The notes under the pieces were generated by a model, which was not told the DNA's origin, did not search any database, and worked only from the letters and a program-made list of their open reading frames with translations. The translations under genes were made by a program, and so were the position numbers. Positions 29,657 through 37,648 of a DNA stretch of 64,000 bases are shown here, piece by piece (position 1 is the stretch's first letter; the number at the start of each line of letters is the position of its first letter). This DNA comes from Pseudomonadota bacterium (GTDB lineage: Bacteria; Pseudomonadota; Gammaproteobacteria; Xanthomonadales; Rhodanobacteraceae), in contig JAJYSM010000010.1 in NCBI GenBank assembly GCA_021793575.1, positions 1 to 64,000 on the forward strand, given 5' to 3'.

Positions 29657-29947
29657 ATGAAGCACACGCTATCGATCCTGCTGCAGAACGAAGCCGGCGC
29701 GCTGGTGCGCGTGGCCGGCCTGTTTGCCGCGCGCGGCTACAACATCGACGCGCTCACCGTGGCCGCCACCGCCGACGCCGAGGTGTCGCGGCTGACCCTG
29801 GTGCTGCAGGGCAACGACGCCTCGATCGACCAGGTGATGAAGCAGGCGCGCAAGCTGGTCGACGTGATCGAGGCGGTGGAGCTGCACCCGCACGCGCTGC
29901 GGCGCCATGCGGCCGAGGCGGCCGCCGCGCACGATCGCAGCGCCTGA
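29657..29947 (+). CDS. ilvM: acetolactate synthase regulatory subunit
   Basis: A 96-residue ACT-domain protein, [20 protein letters not shown] followed by [18 protein letters not shown], the regulatory subunit that activates and confers valine control on acetolactate synthase. It is the short form (IlvM/IlvN size), lacking the C-terminal half of IlvH. ATG 29657 is used; an in-frame TTG at 29642 overlapping the ilvG stop is a weaker option. Its TGA overlaps the ilvA ATG. Confidence 0.9.
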   Translation: MKHTLSILLQNEAGALVRVAGLFAARGYNIDALTVAATADAEVSRLTLVLQGNDASIDQVMKQARKLVDVIEAVELHPHALRRHAAEAAAAHDRSA

Positions 29948-31497
29948 TGCCCGCGCTGCAGGCCGGCAGCATCGCGCGCGACGACCTGCTGCAGCGGATC
30001 GTCGACGCGCGCGTGTACGAGGTGGCGCGCGTGTCCGAACTGGAGCCGGCGCCGCGGCTGTCCGCGCGGCTCGGCAACCGCGTGCTGCTGAAGCGCGAGG
30101 ACAACCAGCCGGTGTTCTCGTTCAAGCTGCGCGGCGCCTACAACAAGATGGTCGGGCTGGACCCGGATCAGCGCGCCCGCGGCGTGATCACCGCCTCGGC
30201 CGGCAACCACGCGCAGGGCGTGGCGCTGGCCGCGGCCCGCCTGGGCATCCACGCGATGATCGTGATGCCGTCCACCGCGCCGCAGGTGAAGGTGGACGCG
30301 GTGCGCGCGATCGGCGGCGCAATGGTCGAGGTGGTGCTGGCCGGCGACTCCTACAGCGACGCCCAGGCCGAGGCCGCGCGGCGCCAGGCCGGCGGCGGGC
30401 TCACCTTCGTGCACCCGTTCGACGACCTCGACGTGATCGCGGGCCAGGGCACGGTGGGCATGGAGATCCTGCAGCAGCATCCGCAGCCGCTGCACGCGAT
30501 CTTCGTGCCGGTCGGCGGCGGCGGTTTGCTGGCCGGCGTCGCCGCATATGTCAAGGCGGTGCGCCCGCAGGTGCGCGTGATCGGTGTGCAGACGGTGGAC
30601 TCCGACGCGATGGCGCGCTCGCTCGAACAGGACCGGCGCGTGCTGCTGGACGAGGTCGGCCTGTTCGCCGACGGCACCGCGGTGAAGCAGGTCGGCAGCC
30701 ACACGTTCGATCTGTGCCGGCAGCACGTGGACGCGATGCTCCGCGTCGACACCGACGCGATCTGCGCGGCGATCCGCGACGTCTACCAGGACACCCGCAG
30801 CGTGCCCGAACCCTCCGGCGCGCTGGCGCTGGCCGGGCTCAAGCACTACGTGTCCAGCCACGGCGTGCGCGAGCAGGCGCTGGTGGCGATCAACTCCGGC
30901 GCCAACATGAACTTCGATCGCCTGCGCTTCGTCGCCGAACGCGCCGAGGTCGGCGAGCAGCGCGAAGCGGTGTTCGCGGTGACGATCCCCGAGCAGCGCG
31001 GCAGCTTCCGCCGCTTCTGTGCCACGCTGGGTCAGCGCAGCATCACCGAGTTCAACTACCGCATCGGCGACACCCGCTCGGCGCACCTCTTCGTGGGCGT
31101 GCAGATCGCCGAGCGCGACGACCGCGACGCGCTGCTGGCCGCGTTCCGCGAGCACGGCTTCGGCGTGCTCGACCTCACCGACGACGAGCTGGCCAAGCTG
31201 CACCTGCGCCACATGATCGGCGGCCGCTCGCCGCTGGCGCACGACGAGCTGCTGTACCGCTTCGACTTCCCCGAACGCCCCGGCGCACTCACCCGCTTCC
31301 TCGACCGCATGCACCCGCACTGGAACATCAGCCTGTTCCACTACCGCAACCACGGCGCCGACTACGGCCGCATCCTGGTCGGCATCCAGGTACCCGACGA
31401 CGAACGCCCGATGTTCCGCCAGTTCCTCGGCACGCTCGGCTATCCCCATGGAGACGAGAGCGAAAATCCGGCGTATCGGCTGTTGTTGCGGGGGTGA
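29947..31497 (+). CDS. ilvA: biosynthetic threonine deaminase
   Basis: A 516-residue PLP enzyme converting threonine to 2-ketobutyrate, first step to isoleucine. Motifs: LLKREDNQPVFSFKLRGAYN (PLP Lys), TASAGNHAQGVALAA, VPVGGGGLLAGVAAY and INSGANMNFDRLRF (the Ser/Cys that binds PLP nitrogen). The C-terminal 180 residues contain two ACT-like domains (AVFAVTIPEQRGSFRRFC and YRFDFPERPGALTRFL), the isoleucine/valine-sensing module of the biosynthetic type. It is the last gene of the operon and links it to the upstream thr operon. Confidence 0.94.
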   Translation: MPALQAGSIARDDLLQRIVDARVYEVARVSELEPAPRLSARLGNRVLLKREDNQPVFSFKLRGAYNKMVGLDPDQRARGVITASAGNHAQGVALAAARLGIHAMIVMPSTAPQVKVDAVRAIGGAMVEVVLAGDSYSDAQAEAARRQAGGGLTFVHPFDDLDVIAGQGTVGMEILQQHPQPLHAIFVPVGGGGLLAGVAAYVKAVRPQVRVIGVQTVDSDAMARSLEQDRRVLLDEVGLFADGTAVKQVGSHTFDLCRQHVDAMLRVDTDAICAAIRDVYQDTRSVPEPSGALALAGLKHYVSSHGVREQALVAINSGANMNFDRLRFVAERAEVGEQREAVFAVTIPEQRGSFRRFCATLGQRSITEFNYRIGDTRSAHLFVGVQIAERDDRDALLAAFREHGFGVLDLTDDELAKLHLRHMIGGRSPLAHDELLYRFDFPERPGALTRFLDRMHPHWNISLFHYRNHGADYGRILVGIQVPDDERPMFRQFLGTLGYPHGDESENPAYRLLLRG

Positions 31498-31821
31498 GAC
31501 CGGCAAGCGCAAAGCGCCGCGGCCATCTTCTTGGTCTTGCTGTCGTGACGCAAGCTGGCTCACCGCGAAAACGGCATCGGGCACCGATATCGCCACCAGC
31601 CATACGGTTTATTCGCCCGTTTCCGCTGGATATGCCATGGCGCCTTATTCCGCGAGATATGCCATGCGCGTCGCGCCTGCCTGCAGCCGCGCCAGACCAA
31701 CCAAGCCCCTGACCCCGCGCAGGATTCCCTTGCTTGACGACCGCACTCGATACGGCGGACGATCTGCGTATACGCCTCGATTTGGGGTCTACATAGCGGT
31801 TAGACCAACAAGGGGAGACTG
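31498..31821. other. intergenic region leading into the cassette island
   Basis: No gene is recognised in these 324 bases. GATATGCCATG occurs twice (31629-31639 and 31656-31666). At the end lies GTTAGAC (31799-31805), a perfect GTTRRRY integron core site, within GGTCTA...TAGACC, immediately before the ribosome-binding site of the first cassette gene. I see no RYYYAAC partner, so this may be an attI-like or degenerate attC end. No integrase frame is present. Confidence 0.55.
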
Positions 31822-32319
31822 ATGGCGGCTGCGTTTTGGGGATTTATCGGCACACTTGTTGGCGCGCTTGCAAGTATTGGCGCTACGTGGCTTTCAAATC
31901 GGCAAGCGTCTTCGCTTCAAGCATCGGCATCAATGCTTGCCAGGATCGAAGCACGTCGAGTGTTTCAACGCGATACGCTCTTAGAGCTCCAAGAGGCGGT
32001 CCTTGATCTGATGCGACTTATCGCACAAGGCGACTCTGAAGATCGCGCAGCACATCGAAATACTGGCGTTTGGGGCAAACAGTTACTCACACCAGAGGTC
32101 AACGAAGGTCAGCGTCTTGCCAACCGTCGCCTGACAGTCTTGGTCCAGCGCGTAGCAGACGATGCGCTACGATCTGAGCTCAAAACATTTCACAGCGCCC
32201 TGTCAAAAATTACCCTTGCTTCTTCAGCAGACGAATCAGAACAAGCTTTTAAAACCTTGTCAGGTCATCTTACGCAAGTTATGGAGCATCTAGGCGCCGA
32301 ACTACGTGCCCAATACTGA
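31822..32319 (+). CDS. hypothetical membrane-anchored cassette protein
   Basis: A 165-residue protein of unknown function. Residues 3-24 (AAFWGFIGTLVGALASIGAT) form a single N-terminal membrane helix; the rest is mostly helical and probably cytoplasmic, with long Glu/Arg/Gln-rich helices (about 30-70 and 95-160) suggesting a coiled coil. The ATG has GGGGAG 5 bases upstream. Base composition is clearly less GC-rich than the flanking operons and codon use differs. It lies between a GTTAGAC core and a complete attC-like site, the layout of an integron gene cassette. Confidence 0.7.
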   Translation: MAAAFWGFIGTLVGALASIGATWLSNRQASSLQASASMLARIEARRVFQRDTLLELQEAVLDLMRLIAQGDSEDRAAHRNTGVWGKQLLTPEVNEGQRLANRRLTVLVQRVADDALRSELKTFHSALSKITLASSADESEQAFKTLSGHLTQVMEHLGAELRAQY

Positions 32320-32328
32320 GGAATGTTT

Positions 32329-32385
32329 GTCTAACAGTTCATTCGAGGCGGACGGCTACGCCGCCGCTCAATTCCAGCGTTGGGC
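32329..32385 (+). repeat. attC site (59-base-element type)
   Basis: GTCTAAC (32329-32335, RYYYAAC) and GTTGGGC (32379-32385, GTTRRRY) bracket an imperfect palindrome: TTCGAGGCGGACGGC pairs with GCCGCCGCTCAA around the short TAC region. The 57-bp length, paired core boxes and stem with an unpaired base match integron attC sites. It sits directly after the first cassette gene and 4 bases before the next ATG. Confidence 0.8.
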
Positions 32386-32388
32386 GTC

Positions 32389-32919
32389 ATGAAAGTTCGC
32401 ACTGTCAGCGCAGAGAAAGACATCGACGAGTTGGTTGATCTTGTCACTCGGTCTGCGGAACGCGCCCTTGTACAGATTGCGAAAACTGGTTCGGGAACGC
32501 ATGGGCTTCAAGCGCTTTGGTCAATGAAGTTCTCTCCGATTGGGTGCGATCCGCTCAACGCGGACACACCACTCAATCTCATTGAGCAACTCAATCAAAC
32601 ATTCACGTACCTGGCGTCAGCAAAGGCACTGAGGTCGCTACTTCAGCTTCACCCGGAGCTTGCGCCGTTCACGGTCAACCTGGGTACGTCGTCAGGTTCG
32701 GATATCGAGTCAAACCTCAATGGAGGCCTGGCTGCAGAGGTATTCGCGGCAGTGAACACCTCAAACAATCGCAAGCTCGCTAAAGACTTGGCGAAGGTGA
32801 GTAAAACTGGTGCTCGGCTCAAATACGTCTTTTTCATGTGTCCCGGCTACGAGCGGGGCCGACAACACAAGCTAGAGAAAGAAGGTGTTCAGGTGTGGGC
32901 AGTTGGCGAAGCGCTATGA
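32389..32919 (+). CDS. hypothetical cassette protein
   Basis: A 176-residue soluble protein I do not recognise. It has no signal peptide or membrane segment. A helical N-terminal part (SAEKDIDELVDLVTRSAERA) is followed by a mixed alpha/beta region ending in ARLKYVFFMCPGYERGRQ and GVQVWAVGEAL, with alternation that could be a nuclease or Rossmann-like fold, but no catalytic motif is convincing. The ATG at 32389 lies 4 bases after the attC core, the usual cassette spacing. GC content is again low for the window. Confidence 0.65.
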   Translation: MKVRTVSAEKDIDELVDLVTRSAERALVQIAKTGSGTHGLQALWSMKFSPIGCDPLNADTPLNLIEQLNQTFTYLASAKALRSLLQLHPELAPFTVNLGTSSGSDIESNLNGGLAAEVFAAVNTSNNRKLAKDLAKVSKTGARLKYVFFMCPGYERGRQHKLEKEGVQVWAVGEAL

Positions 32920-32920
32920 C

Positions 32921-32950
32921 GCCCAACCCTTCAATCAACCCAACAACAGG
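32921..32950 (+). repeat. truncated attC site
   Basis: GCCCAAC (32921-32927) fits RYYYAAC and is followed by CCTTCAATCAACC, typical of the left arm of attC sites. It begins 2 bases after the second cassette gene. No GTTRRRY partner or complementary right arm is seen before the engB gene, so the site appears cut. Confidence 0.6.
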
Positions 32951-33032
32951 GGAGGCAGATTCAACTACGCAGCGCACCCCGGGCAGGCAGCGACTCGCAA
33001 GGCGGCGATACGGCAGCCGCGCGGCGCGAACC

Positions 33033-33692
33033 TCAGCGCTCGCGTTGCTGATGCGCGCCGTCGCGCGGCTGCGCCAGCAGGGTCATCACCGCCTGCCGCG
33101 CCTCGTCCACGCCGGTGCCGGCGGTGGAGGAAAACACCTGCGCGGTGGCGTGCAGCCCCTCGGCGGCGAATTGCTTGCGCAGCGCGGCCAGCGCCTGCGT
33201 CGCCTGGCCGCGCGACAATTTATCGGCCTTGGTCAGCAGCAGGTGGCAGGGCAGTTGGGTGGCGAAGCAGAACTCCAGCATCTGGCGGTCGAACTCCTTC
33301 AGCGGATGGCGGATATCGACGATCAGCACCAGCCCGCGCAGGCTGCGGCGCTGGTGCAGGTAGGCATCGATCTCCAGCCTCCAGTGCTCGCGCATTTCCA
33401 GCGGCACCTTGGCGTAACCGTAGCCGGGCAGATCGATCAAACGCGTGTCCGGCACCGGCTGGCCGCTGGCGGAGCTGGCCGTGGGCAGGCTGAAGGCGAC
33501 CATCTGCTGGGTGCGACCGGGCGTCTTGGAGGTGCGCGCCAGACCCTTGTGGCCGGTCAGCGCATTCAACGCGCTGGACTTGCCGGCATTCGAGCGGCCG
33601 GCAAACGCCACCTCCGCACCCTGGTCGGCAGGCAGCTGGCTGATGCGATGGGCGGCGAGCACGAATTGCGCGCCTTGCAAGAACCTGCTCAT
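33033..33692 (-). CDS. engB: ribosome-biogenesis GTPase EngB/YsxC
   Basis: A 219-residue TrmE-Era-EngA-EngB family GTPase needed for 50S assembly. G1 GRSNAGKSS (32-40), a G2 region near KTPGRTQQM, G3 DLPGYGYA (87-94), G4 TKADKLS (154-160) and G5-like SSTAGTG are all present. ATG at 33692 gives the standard MSRFLQGAQFVLAAH start; the frame continues upstream, but that part covers the divergent promoter. The C-terminus (QPRDGAHQQRER) borders the cassette island. It diverges from the cytochrome c4 gene, a familiar xanthomonad arrangement. Confidence 0.93.
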   Translation of the reverse strand: MSRFLQGAQFVLAAHRISQLPADQGAEVAFAGRSNAGKSSALNALTGHKGLARTSKTPGRTQQMVAFSLPTASSASGQPVPDTRLIDLPGYGYAKVPLEMREHWRLEIDAYLHQRRSLRGLVLIVDIRHPLKEFDRQMLEFCFATQLPCHLLLTKADKLSRGQATQALAALRKQFAAEGLHATAQVFSSTAGTGVDEARQAVMTLLAQPRDGAHQQRER

Positions 33693-33715
33693 GAGAGATT
33701 GGACATGGGAATGGT

Positions 33716-33745
33716 TTGACCAAGGTACGATGGCGCGGGGATAAT
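33716..33745 (+). promoter_or_regulatory. promoter for the cytochrome c4/dsbA genes
   Basis: TTGACC (33716-33721), 18 bases, GATAAT (33740-33745), in the divergent engB/cytochrome gap. A small hairpin, CTGCCG-TCGA-CGGCAG (33778-33793), lies in the predicted leader. Confidence 0.55.
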
Positions 33746-33822
33746 TCCGCGGTTGCTGCCTGCTGCAGGCCTGATGACTGCCGTCGACGGCAGTGTTTGC
33801 GTGTCTTTCGGGAGTCAAGTGT

Positions 33823-34638
33823 ATGAGTTTTCGGTCCTCTGGTATTCGGCCTGTCGTTTTCAGGTCCGCCGCCATCTTGCTGTTGACGCTGTCCGCCACG
33901 GTGGCGGTCGCCCAGGGTGCAGCACCGAAAACGACGGCGCCCGTTGCCGCCACCAGTGCAGCCAAGCCGGCGAGTGCAGCCAGCACCGCTCCGGCGCCAG
34001 CGGCTGCCGCCAGCACCGCCGCTGCCGCAAGTACGCCGGTGGCCGCAGTGGCGCTGAAGCCCGGCGACGCCACCGCCGGTCAGGCCAAGGCCGCTGTGTG
34101 CGGCGCCTGCCACGGGGTGGACGGCAACTCCAGCACGCCGCTCTTTCCGAAGCTCGCCGGCCAGAGCGCGCAGTACATCGTTCACCAGCTCAACAATTTC
34201 AAATCGGGCCGGCGGCAGAACCCGATCATGCTGGGCATGGCCACCCCGTTGTCCGAACAGGACATGCACGATATTGCCGCCTATTTCGCCAGCCAGAAAA
34301 CGGCTCCCGGCGTGGCTGATCAGGCGCTGGTGGGGCGCGGCGAGCAGTTGTTCCGCGAGGGTGACCCGCAGCATGACGTGCCCGCCTGCATGGCCTGCCA
34401 CGCGATGGATGGCAGCGGCAACCCCGGGGCGATGTATCCGCACCTGGCCGGGCAGCACGCGCAATACGTCCAGGCCACGCTGAAGGCCTGGCACGATGGC
34501 ACCAGCTGGGGCACCGACGCCCACGCCAGGATCATGCCGACGATCGCCAAGCAGCTCGACGACGCCGACATCGCCGCCCTGGCCAGCTACATTGAAGGCC
34601 TGCACAGCGCCGATACCGCGCCGGCCGCCGCGCCCTGA
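33823..34638 (+). CDS. dihaem cytochrome c4
   Basis: A 271-residue periplasmic electron carrier. The signal peptide ends near AVAQG (31). An Ala/Pro/Thr-rich linker (32-78) precedes two class I cytochrome domains with CGACH (93-97) and CMACH (189-193). Met ligands are likely in PIMLGMATPL and ARIMPTIAKQ. The FPKLAGQSAQYIVHQLNNFK and YPHLAGQHAQYVQATLKAW repeats show the duplicated c4 fold. GGGAG lies 8 bases before the ATG. It probably passes electrons to terminal oxidases. The long low-complexity linker is more than cytochrome c4 proteins usually have. Confidence 0.9.
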   Translation: MSFRSSGIRPVVFRSAAILLLTLSATVAVAQGAAPKTTAPVAATSAAKPASAASTAPAPAAAASTAAAASTPVAAVALKPGDATAGQAKAAVCGACHGVDGNSSTPLFPKLAGQSAQYIVHQLNNFKSGRRQNPIMLGMATPLSEQDMHDIAAYFASQKTAPGVADQALVGRGEQLFREGDPQHDVPACMACHAMDGSGNPGAMYPHLAGQHAQYVQATLKAWHDGTSWGTDAHARIMPTIAKQLDDADIAALASYIEGLHSADTAPAAAP

Positions 34639-34711
34639 TCCAATCCATCGCCACGCGCCGACCCCGGGTCGGCGCTGTCGTCTCTACGCCATGTCTGCAC
34701 GAGGTTCACCT

Positions 34712-35587
34712 ATGTTGAAGCGCCTGCCGATCCTGTGTGTCGCCCTGCTGGCGCTTGCCGCCTGCAGCCATGACGCCGGCAACAGTGCCGCGACACCCGC
34801 CGCCAGCACCAGTGCGCCGGCTGTCTCCACCAGCGCAGCGCCCGCCGCCAGCAGCAGCGTCACACCGGCGGCTTCCACCAGCGCCGCCCCGGCCGCCGCC
34901 GGCACCGCCGCTGCAGCAGTGCCGGCCGCCTCGGCCGCCCCCGCCCCCGCCGCCGCGCCGTTCGTGGACAACGGCAAGTGGGTCGAAGGCAAGAACTACT
35001 TCCGCATCGATCCCGCGCAGCCGACCAATCACCCGGGCAAGGTCGAGGTGACCGAGGTGTTTTCCTACGCCTGCCCCGCCTGCAACCAGTTCCACGCCAC
35101 GGTCGACCAGATCGCCAAGAGCCTGCCAGCGAATGCGGTGATGACCTACCTGCCGGCCTCGTTCCGGCCCGACGAGAACTGGCCGGTGTACCAGCGTGCG
35201 TTCTACGCGGCGCAGGCGCTGGGCGTGGTCGACAAGACCTACGATGCGATGTTCGACGCCGTCTGGAAATCCGGCGAGCTGGCCACCTACGACCTGCAGG
35301 CGGGCAAGCTGAAGCCGCACGACGCGTGGCCGAAGATCGAGGACATCGCGAAGTTCTACGTCAAGTACGGCGTCGACCCGAAGGAGTTCGTGGCGGTGGC
35401 CAACTCGTTCGCGGTGAATACCAAGATGAAACGCGCCGACGAGCTGGTGAAAGCCTATGGCGTGGACGGCACGCCGACCCTGATCGTCGATGGCAAGTAC
35501 CGCTACAGCCCGAGCAGCGCCGGCGGCTATCCGCAGACGGTGGAGCTGACCCAGTGGCTGGTGGCCAGGGAAGCGGCCGGCAAGTAG
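34712..35587 (+). CDS. DsbA-family thiol oxidoreductase lipoprotein
   Basis: A 291-residue protein with lipobox ALAAC (Cys18), an Ala/Ser/Pro-rich linker (19-85) and a DsbA domain: VEVTEVFSYACPACNQFHAT with active-site CPAC (121-124), and the cis-Pro loop VDGTPTLIVDGKYRYS. It would introduce disulphides into periplasmic proteins from a membrane-tethered position. The linker composition resembles that of the neighbouring cytochrome. Start at 34712 has GAGG upstream; an in-frame ATG at 34691 would disrupt the signal. Confidence 0.88.
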   Translation: MLKRLPILCVALLALAACSHDAGNSAATPAASTSAPAVSTSAAPAASSSVTPAASTSAAPAAAGTAAAAVPAASAAPAPAAAPFVDNGKWVEGKNYFRIDPAQPTNHPGKVEVTEVFSYACPACNQFHATVDQIAKSLPANAVMTYLPASFRPDENWPVYQRAFYAAQALGVVDKTYDAMFDAVWKSGELATYDLQAGKLKPHDAWPKIEDIAKFYVKYGVDPKEFVAVANSFAVNTKMKRADELVKAYGVDGTPTLIVDGKYRYSPSSAGGYPQTVELTQWLVAREAAGK

Positions 35588-35636
35588 GCCGCCACACGCG
35601 CCCGTCCCACGCCGTCGTCCACCTGCAGGAATCCCC

Positions 35637-36290
35637 ATGCTCAACCGACTGATCCGTCCCTACCTGCTGTTGCTGCTGGGCCTGCTGCTGACCAGCGCAT
35701 GCACCGCGCAGTCCGGCGCTCCGGCGCCGTACACCGAGGGCAGCGAGTACGTGAAGCTGCCGGCGCCGTACCAGCGCTACAGTCCGGCGGGCAAGGTGGA
35801 AGTGGTGGAGGTGTTCTCCTACGGCTGCATCCACTGCGCGCACTTCGCCCCGCTCGCCGAAACGCTGCGCAAGGAGTTGCCGCCGGGCGTCGAGTTCAAG
35901 CTGCTGCCGGCACCGTTCAGCGCCGAGTGGCTGCCGTTCGCACGCGCCTACTACGCGGCCAAACAGCTGGGTGTGGTCGACCGCACGCACCTGCAGCTAT
36001 TCACCGCCAAGTTCGACCAGCACTACCCGATCAACTCGATGAACGAGCTGGCCGACTTCTACGCCCGCGAAGGCGTCGACCGCGCCAAGTTCTTGAGCAT
36101 CGCCACCTCGCCGGAAGTCACCGCAAAGATGAAGAGCGATCTGGCGCTGATCCAGAAATGGGGAGTCGACGGGACGCCCACTCTGGTGGTCGACGGCAAG
36201 TACCGCGTGACCGCGGTGCATACGCAGGAAGAAATGGCCGCGGTGGCGCTGTGGCTGGCCAAGCGCGAGCTGAGTGCACCGCAGAAGTAG
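35637..36290 (+). CDS. dsbA: second DsbA-like thiol oxidoreductase lipoprotein
   Basis: A 217-residue DsbA homologue. The signal ends in a lipobox-like LTSAC (Cys22). VEVVEVFSYGCIHCAHFAPL carries CIHC (64-67), close to the CPHC of E. coli DsbA, and VDGTPTLVVDGKYRVT the cis-Pro. It follows the CPAC paralogue by 49 bases with sequence similarity along the length, a tandem duplication. The different dipeptides between the cysteines suggest different redox potentials. Confidence 0.88.
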   Translation: MLNRLIRPYLLLLLGLLLTSACTAQSGAPAPYTEGSEYVKLPAPYQRYSPAGKVEVVEVFSYGCIHCAHFAPLAETLRKELPPGVEFKLLPAPFSAEWLPFARAYYAAKQLGVVDRTHLQLFTAKFDQHYPINSMNELADFYAREGVDRAKFLSIATSPEVTAKMKSDLALIQKWGVDGTPTLVVDGKYRVTAVHTQEEMAAVALWLAKRELSAPQK

Positions 36291-36404
36291 CTGCGCGGGC
36301 ACGGCTGGCGCGATGTTCACGTCGGCCGGCGCATGCTGCGGCACGCGCCGGCCATCGGGCCACGACGATGAGCGCGCGCATCCCTTCCCCGCCAGCGTAT
36401 TGCG

Positions 36405-37214
36405 ATGACCCGCGCCGCCATGCTCCCCGCCGCCCCCGCCGAGCGCCGCCTGCGCCTGCTCAGCTGCAACATCCTGGCCGGCGCCAGCGTGCAGCGCTAC
36501 AGCGAATACGTCACCCGCAGCCTCAACGCGGTGCTGCCGGGGCGCAACAAGATGGACAACCTCGACCGGCTCGCCGAGGTGCTGCCGCAGTTCGACGTGA
36601 TCGGGCTGCAGGAGGCCGACGCCGGCAGCCTGCGCTCGGGCTTCCTCAACCAGACCCGCTACCTCGCCGAGACCGCCGGGATGCCGTTCTGGAGCCACCA
36701 GCCGAACCGGCCGATGGCGCGACTGGCGCATTCGGCGAACGGCCTGATCAGCCGGCTGGAGCCGCATTCGGTGCTCGATTACCCGCTGCCCAGCCGCATC
36801 CCCGGCCGCGGCGCGCTGCTGGCGCAGTTCGGCGAAGGCGAGCACGCGCTGGCGGTGATGATCGCGCACCTGTCGCTGAGCGCTCCGGCGCGTACGCGCC
36901 AGCTCGGCTTCATCGCCGAGCTGCTGCACGATTTTCCGCACGCGGTGCTGATGGGCGACCTGAACACCGAACCGCACAGCGCCGAGATGCAGCACCTGTT
37001 TGCCAAGTGCAGCCTGCAGCCGCCGGCGCAAACCACGCCGACCTTCCCCAGCTGGAAGCCGCGGCGGGCGCTGGATCACATCCTGACCTCGCCGGGGATT
37101 CGGCTGGACAAGGTGTGGACGCTGCCGCAGGCGTTCTCCGATCACCTGCCGCTGGCAGCGGAGATCGTGCTGCCGGCGCAGATCGCAACTCGCGCGAATG
37201 GTGCGCGGCGATGA
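36405..37214 (+). CDS. endonuclease/exonuclease/phosphatase family protein
   Basis: A 269-residue metal-dependent enzyme of the EEP fold. LRLLSCNILAG, FDVIGLQEADAG (Glu metal ligand), VMIAHLSLSA, VLMGDLNTEPHSAE (Asp/Asn), RRALDHILTSPGI and FSDHLPLAAEIVLP (catalytic Asp-His) appear in the family order. There is no signal peptide, so it is likely cytoplasmic. Substrate (nucleic acid, lipid or sugar phosphate) cannot be read from sequence. The next gene's ATG overlaps its TGA. Confidence 0.85.
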   Translation: MTRAAMLPAAPAERRLRLLSCNILAGASVQRYSEYVTRSLNAVLPGRNKMDNLDRLAEVLPQFDVIGLQEADAGSLRSGFLNQTRYLAETAGMPFWSHQPNRPMARLAHSANGLISRLEPHSVLDYPLPSRIPGRGALLAQFGEGEHALAVMIAHLSLSAPARTRQLGFIAELLHDFPHAVLMGDLNTEPHSAEMQHLFAKCSLQPPAQTTPTFPSWKPRRALDHILTSPGIRLDKVWTLPQAFSDHLPLAAEIVLPAQIATRANGARR

Positions 37215-37648
37215 TGCGCATCGTGCTGCGCCGGTCGCTGCCGTGGCTGCTGCTGGTGCTGGTGGCGCTGGCGGCGGCGTGGTTGCGCTACGGCCTGATC
37301 GAGCCCAGCGCGATCGTGCAGTTCTGCGCGCGCCGCGGCAGCCCGCTGTGGTGCGGCGCGCGGCAGTGGCTGGTGCTGGGCTTTCTGCACGACGTCTACG
37401 GCATCGCGGCGCTGCTGGCGGCGGCCGCGGCGCTGCTGTCCCGGCGCACCGGACTGGCCTGGCTGGCCGCCGCGCTGGGCGCGTTCGCGCTGGAGCTGTA
37501 CTGCTTCGAGGCGGGTGCGCTGGCGCTGCTGCTTGGCTGCCTACGCCTGCTGCGGCTGCAGACGCAGACGCTGTCGTGCCTGCCGCCGGGCGCGCCGCCA
37601 GCCGAGCAGCACCGGCAGCGCGAGCGCGAGATTGCATCCCAGCCATAG
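37211..37648 (+). CDS. small hypothetical membrane protein
   Basis: A 145-residue protein with about four membrane segments (LPWLLLVLVALAAAWL, the stretch around VLGFLHDVYGIAALLAAAAA, LAWLAAALGAFALELYCF, ALALLLGCLRLL). The start overlaps the stop of the preceding EEP gene (ATGA). The last 36 codons overlap, on the opposite strand, the end of the GH17 gene, and that tail is hydrophilic. I do not recognise a family. Confidence 0.65.
   Translation: MMRIVLRRSLPWLLLVLVALAAAWLRYGLIEPSAIVQFCARRGSPLWCGARQWLVLGFLHDVYGIAALLAAAAALLSRRTGLAWLAAALGAFALELYCFEAGALALLLGCLRLLRLQTQTLSCLPPGAPPAEQHRQREREIASQP

Noticed and set aside
31498-33032. Integron integrase gene near the attC sites
   Set aside because: No frame on either strand shows tyrosine-recombinase features; only cassette-like genes are present.
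37541-37648. Opposite-strand overlap of the membrane protein and GH17 gene ends
   Set aside because: Considered as evidence that one frame is wrong. Both have coherent membrane segments up to near the overlap, so the 108-base convergent overlap is accepted as ordinary.
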